A stretch of DNA of 64,000 bases from Faecalibacterium sp. I3-3-33 (lineage in GTDB: Bacteria > Bacillota > Clostridia > Oscillospirales > Ruminococcaceae), in NCBI RefSeq assembly GCF_023347295.1, contig NZ_CP094469.1:2930778-2994777 (forward strand). The letters run 5' to 3'. The position numbers and the translations under genes are program-made. Positions 20,160 to 28,978 of the stretch are shown piece by piece. The notes under the pieces were generated by a model, which was given only the letters and a program-made list of their open reading frames with translations, ran no database searches and had not been told where the DNA came from. How positions within the stretch are numbered: position 1 is the stretch's first letter; each line of letters begins with the position of its first letter.

Positions 20160-20193
20160 AAGAAAGCCGCCGGGGCCCCGGCGGCTTTCTTGT
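20160..20193 (+). terminator. Terminator after the histidine phosphatase gene
   Basis: Palindrome AAGAAAGCCGCCGGGG / CCCCGGCGGCTTTCTT, also usable on the minus strand for the MATE gene at 20203. Confidence 0.85.
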
Positions 20194-20202
20194 TATGACA
20201 CG

Positions 20203-21552
20203 TCAACCATGACGGTAATGGAATTTCTGGTCTTTTGTCACGAACATATACACGCTCACCGCCAGCGCGGCCAATTCGGCGGCGGTGACAGCCAGCCACA
20301 CGCCATCAATGCCCCACAGGGCGGGCAGCAGGAGCAGCGCGGCAAGCTGGAACAGCAGGGTGCGCAGAAAAGAGATGAGAGCGCTCGTCACGCCGTCCCC
20401 CAGCGCGGTGAAGAAGGAGGACGCATACACGTTGAAGCCCATGATGAGGAAGCTCAGCGCATACAGCCGGAAGGCGCGGTTTGTCAGCGCCAGCAGCTGG
20501 GCATCGTAGCCCACAAAGATGCGCGCCACATAGGGGATGATGACCATAGATGCCGCCGTCATGGTCACAGCTACCACGGCGATGAGGCGCAGGCTCTTCT
20601 GATAGAGGTTATGCACCTCGGCGTGGTTGCGCGCGCCGTAATGGAAGCTGACGATGGGTGCGCTGCCCACCGCATAGCCCACGAACACCGCCACAAACAG
20701 GAAGGCCGCGTACATGATAACGCCGTAAGCCGCCACGCCGTTTTCGCCGGCAAGCCGCAGCAGCTGGAAATTATACAAGATATTGACCAGCGACATGGAA
20801 AGGCTTGTCATCAACTCAGAAGAGCCGTTGATGCAGGCATCCCACAGCACGCGGCCGTAAAACTGTGTTCTGCACAGGTGCAGGCGGCTGGTATTGTGGT
20901 GGTCGATAAAGTAGAACACCGGCAGCACGCCGCCCACCAATTGGCTGATGAGGGTGGCAACGGCAGCGCCCTCCACGCCCCAGTGCAGCGTGCCCACCAT
21001 CACCACGTCCAGCACCATATTGGTGCAGCCTGCACCAACGGTGAACCAGAAGCCCAGAAGCGGCTTTTCGGCGGTGACGAAAAAGCTTTGGAACATATTT
21101 TGCAGCGCAAAGGGCGGCAGCGCCAGCATCAGGATGCGCCCGTAGCGCACGGCGTAATCCAGCAGCTCGCCCTTTGCGCCCAGCAGCACGGCGACCGGCC
21201 GCAGGAACAGGATGCCCAGCACGGCCAGCACACTGACCGAGATGAGCGCTGCCAGCAGAAACATGGTAAAATAGCGGTCGGCTTTTTTCTGGTCGCCCTC
21301 GCCCAGCGTGATGCCAACGATGGCGCTGCCGCCGGTGCCCAGCATAAAGCCGACAGTGCCCAGCAGCTGCGGCAGCGGCATGATGAGGTTGACCGCCGCA
21401 AAAGCCGTTTTGCCCACAAAGTTGGAAACGCACAGGCCGTCCACGATGCCGTAGATGGAGGTGAACAGCATGGTGCCGATGCAGGGCAGCACGAACCGCA
21501 GCAGGCGGGAATAGGTAAAATGGTCGGACAATTGGATGGTTTTCTTTGGCAT
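20203..21552 (-). CDS. MATE-family efflux transporter behind a structured leader
   Basis: 449 residues. Start ATG behind AAAGGAGG. Features: LRFVLPCIGTMLFTSIYGIVDGL at the N-terminus, about twelve hydrophobic segments, GTGGSAIVGITLGEG in the first half and its repeat GYAVGSAPIVSFHYGARN in the second. This is the DinF/MepA-like branch. A strong promoter and a ~170-nt leader with a closing stem and T-run precede it, suggesting ligand-controlled transcription. The gene ends toward the convergent phosphatase operon. Confidence 0.92.
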   Translation of the reverse strand: MPKKTIQLSDHFTYSRLLRFVLPCIGTMLFTSIYGIVDGLCVSNFVGKTAFAAVNLIMPLPQLLGTVGFMLGTGGSAIVGITLGEGDQKKADRYFTMFLLAALISVSVLAVLGILFLRPVAVLLGAKGELLDYAVRYGRILMLALPPFALQNMFQSFFVTAEKPLLGFWFTVGAGCTNMVLDVVMVGTLHWGVEGAAVATLISQLVGGVLPVFYFIDHHNTSRLHLCRTQFYGRVLWDACINGSSELMTSLSMSLVNILYNFQLLRLAGENGVAAYGVIMYAAFLFVAVFVGYAVGSAPIVSFHYGARNHAEVHNLYQKSLRLIAVVAVTMTAASMVIIPYVARIFVGYDAQLLALTNRAFRLYALSFLIMGFNVYASSFFTALGDGVTSALISFLRTLLFQLAALLLLPALWGIDGVWLAVTAAELAALAVSVYMFVTKDQKFHYRHG

Positions 21553-21728
21553 AGATCCTCCTTTTCTGAGATCCGTATATGCAAAAAGGCCGGATAAGAA
21601 CCACCGTTCCGGTGCGTTCCCTCTTCTGCTGCGGCACTACGGTGCCCACAGCCTCCGGGAAGCACGAACGATGACATCTTATCCGGCCTTTCAATTACGT
21701 TGAAACAGCCCTCCGATGAGCGAAAAAC
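21553..21728 (-). promoter_or_regulatory. Structured leader / candidate riboswitch-attenuator of the MATE gene
   Basis: On the minus strand AAAGGCCGGATAAG pairs over ~100 nt with CTTATCCGGCCTTT, which runs into TTTTTG, a terminator-like closing stem. Inside, CGTTCGTGC can pair with GCACcgGAACG, and GGGCAC pairs with GTGCC. By context (MATE gene, Clostridia, terminator) the guanidine-IV (mepA motif) class is a candidate, but I could not verify its consensus here. Confidence 0.55.
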
Positions 21729-21757
21729 AGTATAGCAAAGTTTATTTTTTATGTCAA
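21729..21757 (-). promoter_or_regulatory. Promoter of the MATE gene leader
   Basis: Minus-strand TTGACA, 17-bp AT-rich spacer, TATACT, with an extended -10 TGC. Predicted start near 21722. Confidence 0.8.
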
Positions 21758-21770
21758 GCCCAGTTTTGCA

Positions 21771-24700
21771 TCACTCCCCCGCAAGGCGGACAAAGGGCGC
21801 GATGGCGTTGGCGTCGCCGTGGCGGACGATGGAGTAGGTGATATCGCAGTAGGGCTGGATGGCGGTGCTCTTTTCCACGGTGGAGATAAGCAGCACCTGC
21901 AATTGCAGGCGGCGGAACAGCTCCATCATGGGGCGGATGCGGTCGCTGGTCATCTTGCTGAAGGCCTCGTCCAGCAGCACCAGACGGATGCTGTTTTCGC
22001 TCTTCTGGTAAATTTGCAGAAGGCTTGCGCAGATGGCCACATAGAAGGGCGCCTGATTCTCGCCGCCGGAGGAATCGCGGCTGACGCGGGACAGATACGC
22101 CTGCTGCCCGGTGACCTGATTGGTCACCTTGATATCGTAGTCCAGATAGGTGCGGTAGTCCACATAGTCCGAAAGGGTGGCACCGGCGGCGGTGCGTCCC
22201 TCCTGACGGGCGCGGGTGTTCTCGTCCACGTCTGCCATGATCTTTTCCATCAGTTCGTCCACCTGACGCTCGTAGGCGGGGTCGGCGGTGGCGGCAAGGT
22301 TATCCAGAGAATCACCCTCGGTCATCTGCTGGTTGCCTTTATCCACGATGACCTGATAGAACGCCGCAAGCTGCGGGTCGCGGCTGGGTTCCAGCTCAAA
22401 GCGGTAGACTTCCTCGCCGTAGGTCAGCTGCTCCATGACCTTGTTCAGCTCCCGGAACTGCCGCCGGGCGTTGAAGATATCGTCCTTCATGCGGAACAGG
22501 ATATCCTTGCGGAAGCGGTCCTTGCAGTCCCGCTGCGCCTGCTCCAGACGGGCGGCGTAGCGCTCCAAGTCGATGCGCACAAGGCTTTCGTGCTGGGCGC
22601 GGTACTGTTCCAGCCCGGCAAGCCCCAAGGGATAATCGCAGACATAGCGCTGGTTGTAGGCTTTCTGCGCCGGTTCCAGCGTGCTGTTCAGGTAGACGGT
22701 CAGGGCATCGTCCAGCTTGGCCTGTGCCTTTTCGGCAGCCTGCGCGGCGGCGCGGGGGGACTTGTCCGGCCCGGTCAGTGCCTGCTGACGGCTGCGGGAG
22801 AGGGGCTCCACCAGCGGGTGGGCGGCAAAAAAGCTTTCTGCGGCCTGTGCGCTCTTTTCGGCGGTGTCCACCGCCTTCTGCTGCTCCGCCTCGCAGGAGG
22901 AGATCTGTTTTTCGCACACGCGCAGATCGCCGCCGGTCTGCTCCACGGCGGTGCGGGCGGCTTCCCATGCGGCCTCGCGCACCTCTTCCTCTTTATACAG
23001 CTGCTGCAAAAGCGGATTCTCGCGGCACTCGGCCAGCTTTGCGGCCTGCTTGTCCACCGCCGCGCGGGCGGCGGTCAGGGCGGCGCGGGCGTCCCACAAA
23101 GCGGCAAGCTCTTCCAGCGCAGTACCGCGCAAAAGGGTCTGGTACTGGCTGTATGCGGCTTTCAGGTTCTGCTCTGCCTGTGCGGCGGCGCGCACCTCCT
23201 CCGCAAGGGCGTTCATCTCCCCTGCCAGTGCCCCGGCGCGGGCGCGGCGGGCTTCCAGACCGATATAGCGCTGCGGGGTGCGCAGACGCTCCAACCGGAA
23301 GGGATGGTGGCGCAGAAGGTCCCGGGTGGCGCTGTCGGGGTAGTTTTCCAGCGTGTCGGGGGTGTCGCAGCAGACGATGCGGCGCAGGATGGTGTCGGCG
23401 TACTGCGCGGCAAGCGGGTTTTCGCTGGTGACCTGTGCCGCCAGACTGTCGGCGGGGGCGGTGTCGGCGCGGCGGTTGGCCTTGCGCAGCCCCGGGGTGT
23501 CCAGCAGACTGATGGGCCCCACCTTATCCTTCAGCGCCACAAAGGCGCTTTTGGCGGCGACGTAGTGGGCGGGCGGCACAAGGATATCGAACCGGCGGTC
23601 GCCCAGACAGGCTTCCACGCAGTCCTGCCAGCTCTCGTCCTCCACGTTCAGCAGCTCGCAGAAGATGCGGGCGTCCGGCTCCATGCCCCGGCTTTTCAGC
23701 TCGGCATTCACGGCGTCCCGCACCCGGGTGGCGGCGTCCCCGTGGGGGTACACCCACTTGCCGCCGGATACGGCATCCAGCTCGGCGCGTTTCTCGGTCT
23801 GCTGCCGCTGCAAGGCGGCGGTGTGCTGCCGGGCGGCAAAATAGGCTTCTTCCAGCGGCTTTTCCTGTGCGGTCAGCCAGTCGGTCAGGGCGGGCAGAGT
23901 GTCCGGGGTCAGGTCTGCCATCTTCTGTCCGGCGGCAAAGCCGCTGCGGCGCAGCACCGCCAGCAGGTTGCCGGTCTTTTCGGCGGCTTTTTCGGCGGTA
24001 TCGGCGCGGCGGGCGGCGGCATCCAATGCGGTCTGCCGGTGCGCCAGTTCCTCGCTGAGGGCATCCAGTGCGCGGCCCTCGCCGCTGGCACCGGCGGCGC
24101 TGTGGGCGGTCAGGTAGGCGCGGCGGGCTTCCGCTTCGGCGGTCTTGGCCTCGGCGTAGCGGGTGCGCAGCGTTTCCTGCTGGCGGCGTCCGGCGTCTAC
24201 CCGCTCCTGCCAGACGGCCTTTTCTCCGGCATCGGCAGCAGCCCGCGCCAGCAGGGCGGCGCCCCGGTTCACAAGGGCTTCGGTCTGTTTTTCGGTGGCT
24301 TCGCGGCCGAAACGGACGATCTCGTCCAGCGCATCGGCGCGGGTCTGGGCTTCCGCCAGCACGGCGTGGAGGTTTTCCAGCTCCAAGCGGTCGCCTTGCA
24401 AGGCTTCCAAGTCCAGCTCCGGCTGGGGCAGGATATACTGGTACAGAAACTCCCGGAAATTCGGGATCTCGTCCATGCTGGTGCCCATCTGGAACACCTC
24501 GTTGAACTTTTTGCCCAGCGGGCTGGCTGCGCGTCCGATACCCAGAGCGCGGCAGATCCTATCCCGCGCTTCGCTTGGGCTGCGGGTGTAGGAAAGCCGC
24601 CCTTCGGCGGGCTTGAAGTCCTCCTTGGCGCTGGGCGCACCGGTGCGCGGGTCGATAAAGGGCAGCTGTTCCAGCGTGATGCCGTCCTCCGAGATATACC

Positions 24701-25070
24701 ACGTCTGGTCGCCGGGGTGCAGCTCCTGCATGGGACCTTCGGACTCCACCCGCACCGCGATGACAAAGCTGGTGTGCTTTACGCTGTCCCAGAACTCCGC
24801 CCCGATATACGCCACGGTATGCCCCGGGCGGCGGTAGGCGTTTTCGCCGCGCTGCTTGGCGTGGACAGAGCCTTGCAGGGTGCGGCCGCTTTTCTTATTG
24901 CCCAGCGCATTGAAGTTGCGGTTGGTGGTCAGGCAGTAGCGGATGGCGTCCAGAATGGTGGTCTTGCCCACGGCGTTCACGCCGATCATATAGGTCAGGC
25001 GGGCGCAGTCGAAGGTGGTATTTTCAAAGTTGTGCCAGTTGATAAGCTTCAGACGCTTGAGTTCGATCAT
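21771..25070 (-). CDS. jetC: JetC / MukB-like SMC ATPase of a Wadjet-type complex
   Basis: 1099 residues. N-terminal ATPase half: MIELKRLKLINWHNFENTTF, Walker A GVNAVGKTT at 30-38. Long Ala/Glu/Arg-rich coiled coils fill most of the middle, with a hinge-like globular portion about 430-580. C-terminal half: ABC signature region SRDSSGGENQAPFY and Walker B IRLVLLDEAFSKM. Wadjet complexes (JetABC plus nuclease JetD) extrude DNA loops and cut small circular plasmids; the related MksBEF acts on chromosomes. The ATG overlaps the jetB stop by 4 bp, so translation is coupled. No jetD follows: the next gene is a MATE pump. Confidence 0.9.
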   Translation of the reverse strand: MIELKRLKLINWHNFENTTFDCARLTYMIGVNAVGKTTILDAIRYCLTTNRNFNALGNKKSGRTLQGSVHAKQRGENAYRRPGHTVAYIGAEFWDSVKHTSFVIAVRVESEGPMQELHPGDQTWYISEDGITLEQLPFIDPRTGAPSAKEDFKPAEGRLSYTRSPSEARDRICRALGIGRAASPLGKKFNEVFQMGTSMDEIPNFREFLYQYILPQPELDLEALQGDRLELENLHAVLAEAQTRADALDEIVRFGREATEKQTEALVNRGAALLARAAADAGEKAVWQERVDAGRRQQETLRTRYAEAKTAEAEARRAYLTAHSAAGASGEGRALDALSEELAHRQTALDAAARRADTAEKAAEKTGNLLAVLRRSGFAAGQKMADLTPDTLPALTDWLTAQEKPLEEAYFAARQHTAALQRQQTEKRAELDAVSGGKWVYPHGDAATRVRDAVNAELKSRGMEPDARIFCELLNVEDESWQDCVEACLGDRRFDILVPPAHYVAAKSAFVALKDKVGPISLLDTPGLRKANRRADTAPADSLAAQVTSENPLAAQYADTILRRIVCCDTPDTLENYPDSATRDLLRHHPFRLERLRTPQRYIGLEARRARAGALAGEMNALAEEVRAAAQAEQNLKAAYSQYQTLLRGTALEELAALWDARAALTAARAAVDKQAAKLAECRENPLLQQLYKEEEVREAAWEAARTAVEQTGGDLRVCEKQISSCEAEQQKAVDTAEKSAQAAESFFAAHPLVEPLSRSRQQALTGPDKSPRAAAQAAEKAQAKLDDALTVYLNSTLEPAQKAYNQRYVCDYPLGLAGLEQYRAQHESLVRIDLERYAARLEQAQRDCKDRFRKDILFRMKDDIFNARRQFRELNKVMEQLTYGEEVYRFELEPSRDPQLAAFYQVIVDKGNQQMTEGDSLDNLAATADPAYERQVDELMEKIMADVDENTRARQEGRTAAGATLSDYVDYRTYLDYDIKVTNQVTGQQAYLSRVSRDSSGGENQAPFYVAICASLLQIYQKSENSIRLVLLDEAFSKMTSDRIRPMMELFRRLQLQVLLISTVEKSTAIQPYCDITYSIVRHGDANAIAPFVRLAGE

Positions 25071-25675
25071 GCTTCACCCTCCCCTGTTTCCATGTCTGCG
25101 CCCTCCGGGCGCTCGTACAGACCAAGCTCGGTGCGGGTGCGGGCGCTCTCGGCGGCGGCATCCGCAAGGTCGGCATCCGGCAGCGCCAGCAGTACCGTGG
25201 GGAACACCTCGATGCGGCTGTCCAGCCCGGACAGCCGTCCCACCGGACGCGCCAGATTGTACCGGCGCAGGGTGCGCATGAGCTTTTCCAGCGTTTGCTG
25301 GTCCAGCTTGCGGGGCAGGTTCATCTTTTGCAATTCGGCCTGTACTTCTTCCACCGTGACCAGCACCTCGTCCGCGCTGGCGGCAAGGCTTTCCCGCTTT
25401 TGCAGGTACAAAAGCCGCAGCACCAGCAGCAAAATGCTTTCGTACTTGAGCAGCCGCGCCTGACTGCCCTCGTGCTCGTTGACCAGTGCCGCCGCCTGCA
25501 TGGGCGCGGGGTACAAAAGCACCGCGTAGCCCAAGGGCTTGAACACCGCCCGCACCTCGTTGAGGTGGTCCTGAATATACAGATATTTCGCCCGCTGTTC
25601 CTCTACGCAGCCCAGCACAAAGCAGTGGTTGAGCAGATAGTTTGCGGTCTCTTCCAGCAGATCAATGGTTGCCAT
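25067..25675 (-). CDS. jetB: JetB (DUF4194, MukE/kite-like subunit)
   Basis: 202 residues, a DUF4194-type winged-helix protein. The N-terminus (MATIDLLEETANYLLNHCF) and the strand-helix pattern with a wing around residues 100-150 suit the MukE-like partner that bridges JetA and JetC. It overlaps jetA by 14 bp upstream and jetC by 4 bp downstream, a tightly coupled operon. Function inferred from family and position. Confidence 0.85.
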   Translation of the reverse strand: MATIDLLEETANYLLNHCFVLGCVEEQRAKYLYIQDHLNEVRAVFKPLGYAVLLYPAPMQAAALVNEHEGSQARLLKYESILLLVLRLLYLQKRESLAASADEVLVTVEEVQAELQKMNLPRKLDQQTLEKLMRTLRRYNLARPVGRLSGLDSRIEVFPTVLLALPDADLADAAAESARTRTELGLYERPEGADMETGEGEA

Positions 25676-27092
25676 CCGTGTTTACCTCCTTGCGGCGGGT
25701 CAGGACAAAATCCTGAAACCGGAAGCCGCCGCGCTCCACCCAGTTTCCGGTCAGGGTGATATCATACTCCCGGTGCGGCGACTGGGAATAGGTGTGCAGG
25801 CCGATGATGCCTGTAAAATCGTTCGGGTATTCCTCCACAAGGGTGGAGGCGTTCACCTGCCCGCGGGCAGCCAGTGCCTGCCGCGCCAGCAGCGCCACGT
25901 TTTCCTCGGTGACGGCAAGGCGGGCGTAATCCAGCAGCAGCTGCTGCTCCTGCCGCAGCCGTTCGGGGTCAAGGGGCTCGGTGCGCACCGGGGCAAGGGG
26001 CGCTTCGGTGCGGGGCGCGGCGGGAGGATACAGCGGCTTTGTGCCGAACACTGCCGCCGGGTACAGGCGCAGCCGTGCTGCCACCGGGCCGTCGTCCGGC
26101 TCGAACAGCTGCTCCGGGCTGCGAATGTCCTCCGCATAGCGGCGCAGCAGGGCGGTGACGCTGCCCTGCGCCGAGCGGTCGCTCAGCAGCAAAAACTGTG
26201 CCCGCTGCACCGCCCGCTTGCGGTAGCGGATGTGGCTGGCGTCGATCTCCTTCATCAGGGTGCTCATCTCTTCCAGCGCGTCCCGCTGCTGCTGGATGAG
26301 GGCACGCACCCGGGGTGCAGCTTCACCGGGGGCGCAGCGCTCCACCCGGGCGTAATCCAGCGCCAGCCGGGGCAGCTGGTTCTGCTCGCAGTCGTCCAGC
26401 TCTTCTTCCAGATAGGCGCGGTAATTGAACAGGTTATCGCTGGTTTTAAAGCGGTGGTACGCCGCCGCCACCACCTTTTCCTCGTACTGGTCGAACAGTT
26501 CCAGCACCTCCTGCGGGGTGCGGTTATGGGTCAGGCGGTCGATATAATGCCCGATGGAAGCGTTGAGGGCGCGCAGGGACTTGTTCAAAGTTTCAAGGTC
26601 TGCCGCCACCTCCCGCAGCACGTTCTCGTAGGGGCTTTTTTCCTGTCCGATGCTGCCCAGCAGCTGCCACGCCTTGTACAGCTTGCCGGTATAGGTGACC
26701 ACCCGGGGGTTCAATATCTCTTCCAGCGCATCCAGCAGCGGGGTGACCTCCGGCATAAAGGCAAGGGTGGGCTCACTTTCGTAGCTGCCGGGCTGCTCCT
26801 CCAGCCAGCCGGTGCGGCGCAGACGCAGCAAAAAGCCCACCGCCAGCGTGTGGGGGTCGCGGGTGGGCTGCTCGTCCTCGTCGCCCGCGCCATCGGCGTC
26901 CAGCGCCAGCGGCTTTGCCAGCGCGGCAAAATAATCCTCGGCGCGGGAGACGGCCTCGGCGCGGGAAATGCTGTAATCTGCCGTATGGCGGCACTCCTCC
27001 CAGAGCAGCAGCAAAAGCTCTGCATAAAACGCCCGGTTGGGCCCCGCCAGCGGGCGGAACAGCCGTGGGCTGACCAGTTCAAACAGCTGCAT
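25662..27092 (-). CDS. jetA: JetA (MukF/kleisin-like subunit, Wadjet type)
   Basis: 476 residues. Start chosen at the ATG giving MQLFELVSPRLFRPLAGPNR, 8 nt after AAAGGA; an upstream ATG at 27191 would add 33 residues without a site. The beginning, a winged-helix region, the long helical centre (NPRVVTYTGKLYKAWQ ...) and the C-terminal winged-helix (HREYDITLTGNW) fit the JetA/DUF5716 kleisin of type II Wadjet systems. It is first in the jetABC operon, driven by the promoter at 27129. Confidence 0.83.
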   Translation of the reverse strand: MQLFELVSPRLFRPLAGPNRAFYAELLLLLWEECRHTADYSISRAEAVSRAEDYFAALAKPLALDADGAGDEDEQPTRDPHTLAVGFLLRLRRTGWLEEQPGSYESEPTLAFMPEVTPLLDALEEILNPRVVTYTGKLYKAWQLLGSIGQEKSPYENVLREVAADLETLNKSLRALNASIGHYIDRLTHNRTPQEVLELFDQYEEKVVAAAYHRFKTSDNLFNYRAYLEEELDDCEQNQLPRLALDYARVERCAPGEAAPRVRALIQQQRDALEEMSTLMKEIDASHIRYRKRAVQRAQFLLLSDRSAQGSVTALLRRYAEDIRSPEQLFEPDDGPVAARLRLYPAAVFGTKPLYPPAAPRTEAPLAPVRTEPLDPERLRQEQQLLLDYARLAVTEENVALLARQALAARGQVNASTLVEEYPNDFTGIIGLHTYSQSPHREYDITLTGNWVERGGFRFQDFVLTRRKEVNTDGNH

Positions 27093-27128
27093 GGAAACGT
27101 CCTTTCTGTCTTGGTTCGATACCCTTTT

Positions 27129-27157
27129 ATTGTACCACAGCGGGCGGGGTTTGTCAC
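27129..27157 (-). promoter_or_regulatory. Promoter of the jetABC operon
   Basis: Minus-strand GTGACA, 17-bp spacer, TACAAT, about 37 bp upstream of the jetA start. Confidence 0.65.
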
Positions 27158-27180
27158 AAAAAGGCGAAAAAAAGCAAACT

Positions 27181-27447
27181 CCCTCAGTCAAAGCCTGACG
27201 GCTTTGCCAGCTCCCTCGGGGAGAGAGCCTCTGGCGCGCCCGGAAGGTTTTTCATTGCATCTAATGTTTAGCAATGGGGCGAACGGCGTGCGCCCTCTCA
27301 GTCATCGCTACGCGATGCCAGCTCTCCCAAAGGGAGAGCCAAGAGCACTGCCGAAAGCTTTCTCATTGCACCTAAAACTTCAGCAACAAGCCTCAGACCT
27401 TGGCTCCCCCTTTGGGGGAGCTGGCGCGGGAGCGCCTGAGAGGGCGG
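27181..27447. mobile_element. MITE-like repeats, family A (three units)
   Basis: Units at 27181-27230 (stem CAAAGC...GCTTTG), 27291-27340 (CATCGCtacGCGATG) and 27402-27447 (GGCGCgggaGCGCC), each next to a CTCCC/GGGAG dyad. The last two face each other around a ~60-bp core homologous to that at 8690-8754. No coding content. Confidence 0.7.
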
Positions 27448-27448
27448 G

Positions 27449-27486
27449 CGAAAAAAAGCCCCGGAGAGCGGGTGCTCTCCGGGGCG
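27449..27486 (-). terminator. Terminator of lipoprotein gene 1
   Basis: Minus-strand GCCCCGGAGAGC / GCTCTCCGGGGC followed by TTTTTTT. Nearly the same stem follows each of the three tandem lipoprotein genes. Confidence 0.85.
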
Positions 27487-27497
27487 GGGTGATTCAA

Positions 27498-28043
27498 TTA
27501 CTGTGCAACTTTCATTCCAATGCCGATGGCAACATAGGTCTTGCCGCCGATGGTCTTTGCGCCAACACCCAGCGCGGTAAGCTCGATGGTCTTACCATTA
27601 TTGGCTGCTATGCTCTGAATAGTGTCCCAAGTGAGCTTCAGGGTAGCAATGTTCGTTGCATCCGGCGTAATATTCTCTGCCTTGTCCACTTCGTAGTAGA
27701 ACTTCACATACTCATTGCCGGTGGACTGCACCGGGTCAAAGCAGACCATAACCTGATTCTGGGTATTTGCAGTCGGATTTTCGTGTTTCCAAAGTGTGTT
27801 AGAATTCAGAGTCTCTGCGCCGCTTACCTCTTGGATGTAATCGACAGCCAGCTTCTTGATGGCGGCATCGTTATTAAAATTCGTAGCAAAAGTCTTATTC
27901 AGCTCTGCCATATAGGCCTGCTCGACCTTACCCTCAAACTCCGAGCTGCCGGGGGTGCCGGGGGTGCCGCCGCAAGCAGTGAGCATTGCCAGTGCCATGA
28001 TACCGGCCAGAAGAACGGCCACAAGACGTTTCATCTTTTTCAT
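27498..28043 (-). CDS. Lipoprotein of unknown function (tandem copy 1)
   Basis: 181 residues. Start ATG giving MKKMKRLVAVLLAGIMALAM after GGAGGA. A signal peptide with lipobox LTAC is followed by a short Gly/Pro linker. The mature domain ends in ELTALGVGAKTIGGKTYVAI, almost the same as in the next gene, so the two are paralogues of identical length. No enzyme motif is visible; a surface-anchored binding or structural role is only a guess. Each copy has its own ribosome site and terminator. Confidence 0.8.
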   Translation of the reverse strand: MKKMKRLVAVLLAGIMALAMLTACGGTPGTPGSSEFEGKVEQAYMAELNKTFATNFNNDAAIKKLAVDYIQEVSGAETLNSNTLWKHENPTANTQNQVMVCFDPVQSTGNEYVKFYYEVDKAENITPDATNIATLKLTWDTIQSIAANNGKTIELTALGVGAKTIGGKTYVAIGIGMKVAQ

Positions 28044-28204
28044 GCTAGATTCCTCCATAAATAAAATGAATTGCAGGCCTTTTCCGCGCCTCAAAAGCCC
28101 GTATGACCTATGTTCATTTTACAGCATCTTTTTTTCTCCGTCAATGTACAGACTACCTAGATTTTCCAGTTGCTTTTGAGCAGATATGTCAGTTCGTTGG
28201 ATAC

Positions 28205-28240
28205 AAAAAGCCCCGGGGAGCGGGGGTGCTCCTCGGGGCG
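28205..28240 (-). terminator. Terminator of lipoprotein gene 2
   Basis: Minus-strand GCCCCGAGGAGC / GCTCCCCGGGGC stem followed by TTTTTG. Confidence 0.8.
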
Positions 28241-28248
28241 GGGTGCAG

Positions 28249-28794
28249 TTACTGTGCAGTGGTATTGGTCAGTTCAAAGCCGATGGCAACATAGGTCTTG
28301 CCGCCGATGGTCCGTGCGCCGACACCCAGCGCGGTAAGCTCCAGCGTTATGCCGTTTTTGTCTGCGTTGGCGATCTCCTTGTTCACGGTGCGGAGCAGAA
28401 CTTGAACATTGGTATTGTTGGCTTTGATGGCTTCGGTTTTTGCAGCCTCATAGAAAAGCGGCACATAACCTTTTCCGGTGTCTTTTTTCAGTTCCCAGCA
28501 AAGCATCACCTGCCGCACCATGGTTTTTCCGTCACCCTCTGTTTTCCAGAGCATTTCACCGGTCAGGCTGTCCGCGCCGCTGTTCTCGGCGACGTGGGAA
28601 ACAGCCAATGCCCGGATGGCGTCATCGTTTTGAAAGGCCGTCCCGAACGCCTTATTCAGCGCGTCCAGATAGGCGCCTTCCACCTTGGCGTCAAACTCGG
28701 GGTTGCCGGGGTCGCTGCCGCCGCAGGCGGTGAGCAGCGCCAGTGCCATGATACCGGCCAGAAGAACAGCCGCAAGACGCTTGATCTTTTTCAT
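28249..28794 (-). CDS. Lipoprotein of unknown function (tandem copy 2)
   Basis: 181 residues, start ATG behind AAGGAG. Signal peptide MKKIKRLAAVLLAGIMALAL and lipobox LTACGG are followed by a domain clearly paralogous to copy 1 (ELTALGVGARTIGGKTYVAI near the end, and AALNK/DALNKAF-type helix near residue 45). Function unknown. It lies between two near-identical terminators, so the set probably arose by tandem duplication. Confidence 0.8.
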   Translation of the reverse strand: MKKIKRLAAVLLAGIMALALLTACGGSDPGNPEFDAKVEGAYLDALNKAFGTAFQNDDAIRALAVSHVAENSGADSLTGEMLWKTEGDGKTMVRQVMLCWELKKDTGKGYVPLFYEAAKTEAIKANNTNVQVLLRTVNKEIANADKNGITLELTALGVGARTIGGKTYVAIGFELTNTTAQ

Positions 28795-28929
28795 GCAATG
28801 CTCCTTTTTAAAATGCAGGGCGTTCCCGTGCGGATGCACGGGGCATTCTGCTTTCATTTTACAGCAGCACGGCGGCGTTCGTCAATGGCAGGTGTGCCTG
28901 TTTTTTGCCGGGATTTTTGGGCAGAGCGC

Positions 28930-28966
28930 AAAAAAGCCCCGGAGGGCGGGTGCTCTCCGGGGAATG
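28930..28966 (-). terminator. Terminator of lipoprotein gene 3
   Basis: Minus-strand CCCCGGAGAGC / GCCCTCCGGGG followed by TTTTTTG. Confidence 0.8.
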
Positions 28967-28978
28967 ATGTTGAAATTA

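Noticed and set aside
21819..25463. Long plus-strand frame opposite jetC and jetB
   Set aside because: Antisense to well-supported genes, with no ribosome site and a composition typical of the reverse of GC-rich coding sequence.
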